Notes under the pieces: model-generated | What the model was told of the DNA's origin: nothing | Databases searched by the model: none | What the model saw: the letters and a program-made list of their open reading frames with translations, nothing else | Source of the DNA: Monoraphidium neglectum | Lineage: Eukaryota; Chlorophyta; Chlorophyceae; Sphaeropleales; Selenastraceae | Assembly: GCF_000611645.1 (NCBI RefSeq) | Contig: NW_014013619.1 | Span: 6,661-51,309, forward strand | DNA: 44,649 nucleotides | Direction: 5' to 3' | Shown here: positions 43,701 through 44,649 of the stretch, one piece after another | Position numbering within the stretch: the first letter of the stretch is position 1 | Layout of the letters: each line of letters begins with the position of its first letter | Translations under genes and position numbers: made by a program

Positions 43701-44078
43701 TCGGCGCTAGCAGTCACAGCGCAAGGCTTCCTCGCGCCGTGCCGCCTCGGTTGCGTTGTTCGCGCGAATGCTTGCGCGAAAGGGAGCCGACACCAGCCCA
43801 TCTTGTAAAACAAGCTGTATTCCAGACGCGTGGCCATGCTTGTCAGCATCGCTCTTGTCATAAGCATAGTGCGGTCCAGACCGCTCGCGCCACCCTCCGC
43901 CAAAGCGGCAGCAGCGCCGTCCGCCGAGCGTGGCATGCGCGCATGGGCGGCGCGATCATGACGCCGCGGCATTGGCGCCGCCGTCGGCATGCGCGCGCCG
44001 CGCGGCGGGCGAGTGGACCCGGTCCGACGGCGCGCGCTGCTGGCACTGCGGGGATCTCGAACCTGGGGGGGCCGGTCC
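43701..44078. other. 3' flank of the terminal membrane protein gene
   Basis: 378 bp between repeat X' and the stop codon of the membrane protein (44079, minus strand). GC-rich, no supportable open frame. It probably contains that gene's 3' UTR, but no TGTAA is visible on the minus strand. Confidence 0.4.
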
Positions 44079-44606
44079 TCATCGCTTCTCGTACTTGCTG
44101 ACAGAGAGCACCACCCATGTGCACAGCAGGAAGAACACGAAGAAGGCCCACACTATGGCGATGTTCATCCTGGGAGAGGGACGCGGGCGCACGGCAGACG
44201 CATTGAAGTTTCCGAGCGCGTGTCGCCGGGCGGCGCAGGCGCTGTGTCGCCGCTCGTCTCTGGCATAAAGTACGTGTGTGCGCCCTCAGATGCACGCGTG
44301 CCTCCCACGGAACCCAGCAGCAGCAGCTAAAGCGGGGCCTGCTGTCAGTTGAAAACACCCCAGAGTGAATAAACTGGGCCGGGTCACTCTACAAGACAAA
44401 ACAGTGTGCGTAACATTATGTAGAGTGACCAGACCCGGCCCAGCCCCAAGCGTCCACACAGCGTGAACCCCTGCCAGCCCCGCCCCAGGGCTGGGCCCCC
44501 AGTCCATGGGCGCACCATATGGACTGCCCCGCCACCGCAAAGTACTGCAGCAGGGTCTTGCCCCCGATGAACCGCGGGTCGCGCAGGGCAAACTGGTTGA
44601 CCATCA
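44079..44606 (-). CDS. C-terminal two exons of a membrane protein, probably ABCG-type transporter (partial)
   Basis: Two minus-strand exons join in phase across a 346 nt intron: 44606-44516 and 44169-44079. The first reads MVNQFALRDPRFIGGKTLLQ then YFAVAGQSIW. The second is one membrane span, MNIAIVWAFFVFFLLCTWVV, followed by LSVSKYEKR and stop. A short NQF loop, then a conserved-looking Leu-x-x-Phe segment, then a last membrane helix with a basic cytoplasmic tail is how the ABC-2 permease half of ABCG transporters ends; that assignment is from pattern only. Another polytopic membrane protein cannot be excluded. The gene continues beyond the right edge of the window, past a poly-G run. Confidence 0.5.
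44373..44443. repeat. Hairpin-forming inverted repeat in an intron
   Basis: Left arm 44373-44391 (CTGGGCCGGGTCACTCTAC) and right arm 44420-44443 are reverse complements over 19 bp, with a 4 nt bulge in the right arm and a 28 nt loop. It lies in the last intron of the terminal membrane protein gene. It could be a small MITE-type remnant or a structured intronic RNA. Confidence 0.7.
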
Positions 44607-44649
44607 CTGGGGGGTTTTGGGGGAGGTGGTGGGGCGGGGGGGGGGGGGG

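Overview
The window is nuclear DNA from a GC-rich green alga (Chlorophyta), probably a unicellular chlorophyte. The genes are broken by many short introns (mostly GTGAG...GCAG) and their codons end mainly in G or C. Two genes have a TGTAA motif downstream, the usual chlorophyte polyadenylation signal. A Rubisco-LSMT-type SET methyltransferase and secreted Gly/Thr/Asn-rich wall-type proteins also fit a photosynthetic alga. There are no operons, CRISPR arrays or convincing tRNA genes. I inferred all exon joins by eye from splice sites, reading phase and family motifs.

Left part (1-21.4 kb). The window opens with the 3' end of an A/B-type cyclin on the + strand. After a 4.3 kb gene-free stretch come five genes, all on the minus strand: an LSm10-like Sm protein (4963-6311), an unrecognised coiled-coil protein (8690-10682), a SET-domain lysine methyltransferase (11402-15023), the proteasomal ubiquitin receptor RPN13/ADRM1 (15521-18117) and a glyoxalase II (19237-21438). 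Glyoxalase II shares a 432 bp divergent promoter with the next gene.

Middle (21.4-37.4 kb). A secreted transglutaminase-like protein (21871-25251, +) carries a 979 bp run of N that appears to lie inside its first intron. It is followed by a small secreted Ala/Gly/Thr-rich protein on the minus strand (gene A, 26686-27552). Next is the most notable gene, a ten-exon, about 1115-residue secreted protein (30632-35606, +) built from four tandem Ig/cadherin-like repeats and a Cys-rich C-terminus. A putative MYND zinc-finger gene with two long CAG tracts follows directly (about 35.6-37.4 kb).

Right part (37.4-44.6 kb). This is a segmentally duplicated zone. Gene B (40137-40604) is a paralogue of gene A and shares its upstream 1.7-1.8 kb. 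Gene B is flanked by two diverged direct copies of a 1.4 kb non-coding segment (38645-40055 and 42325-43700). The window ends in the last two exons of a membrane protein, probably an ABCG-type transporter.

No metabolic system links these genes; they look like an ordinary algal gene neighbourhood. What stands out is the secreted-protein cluster: three proteins sharing a signal peptide plus an R-x-L-x-Q-L-type motif, one of them with intron positions repeated in step with its domains.
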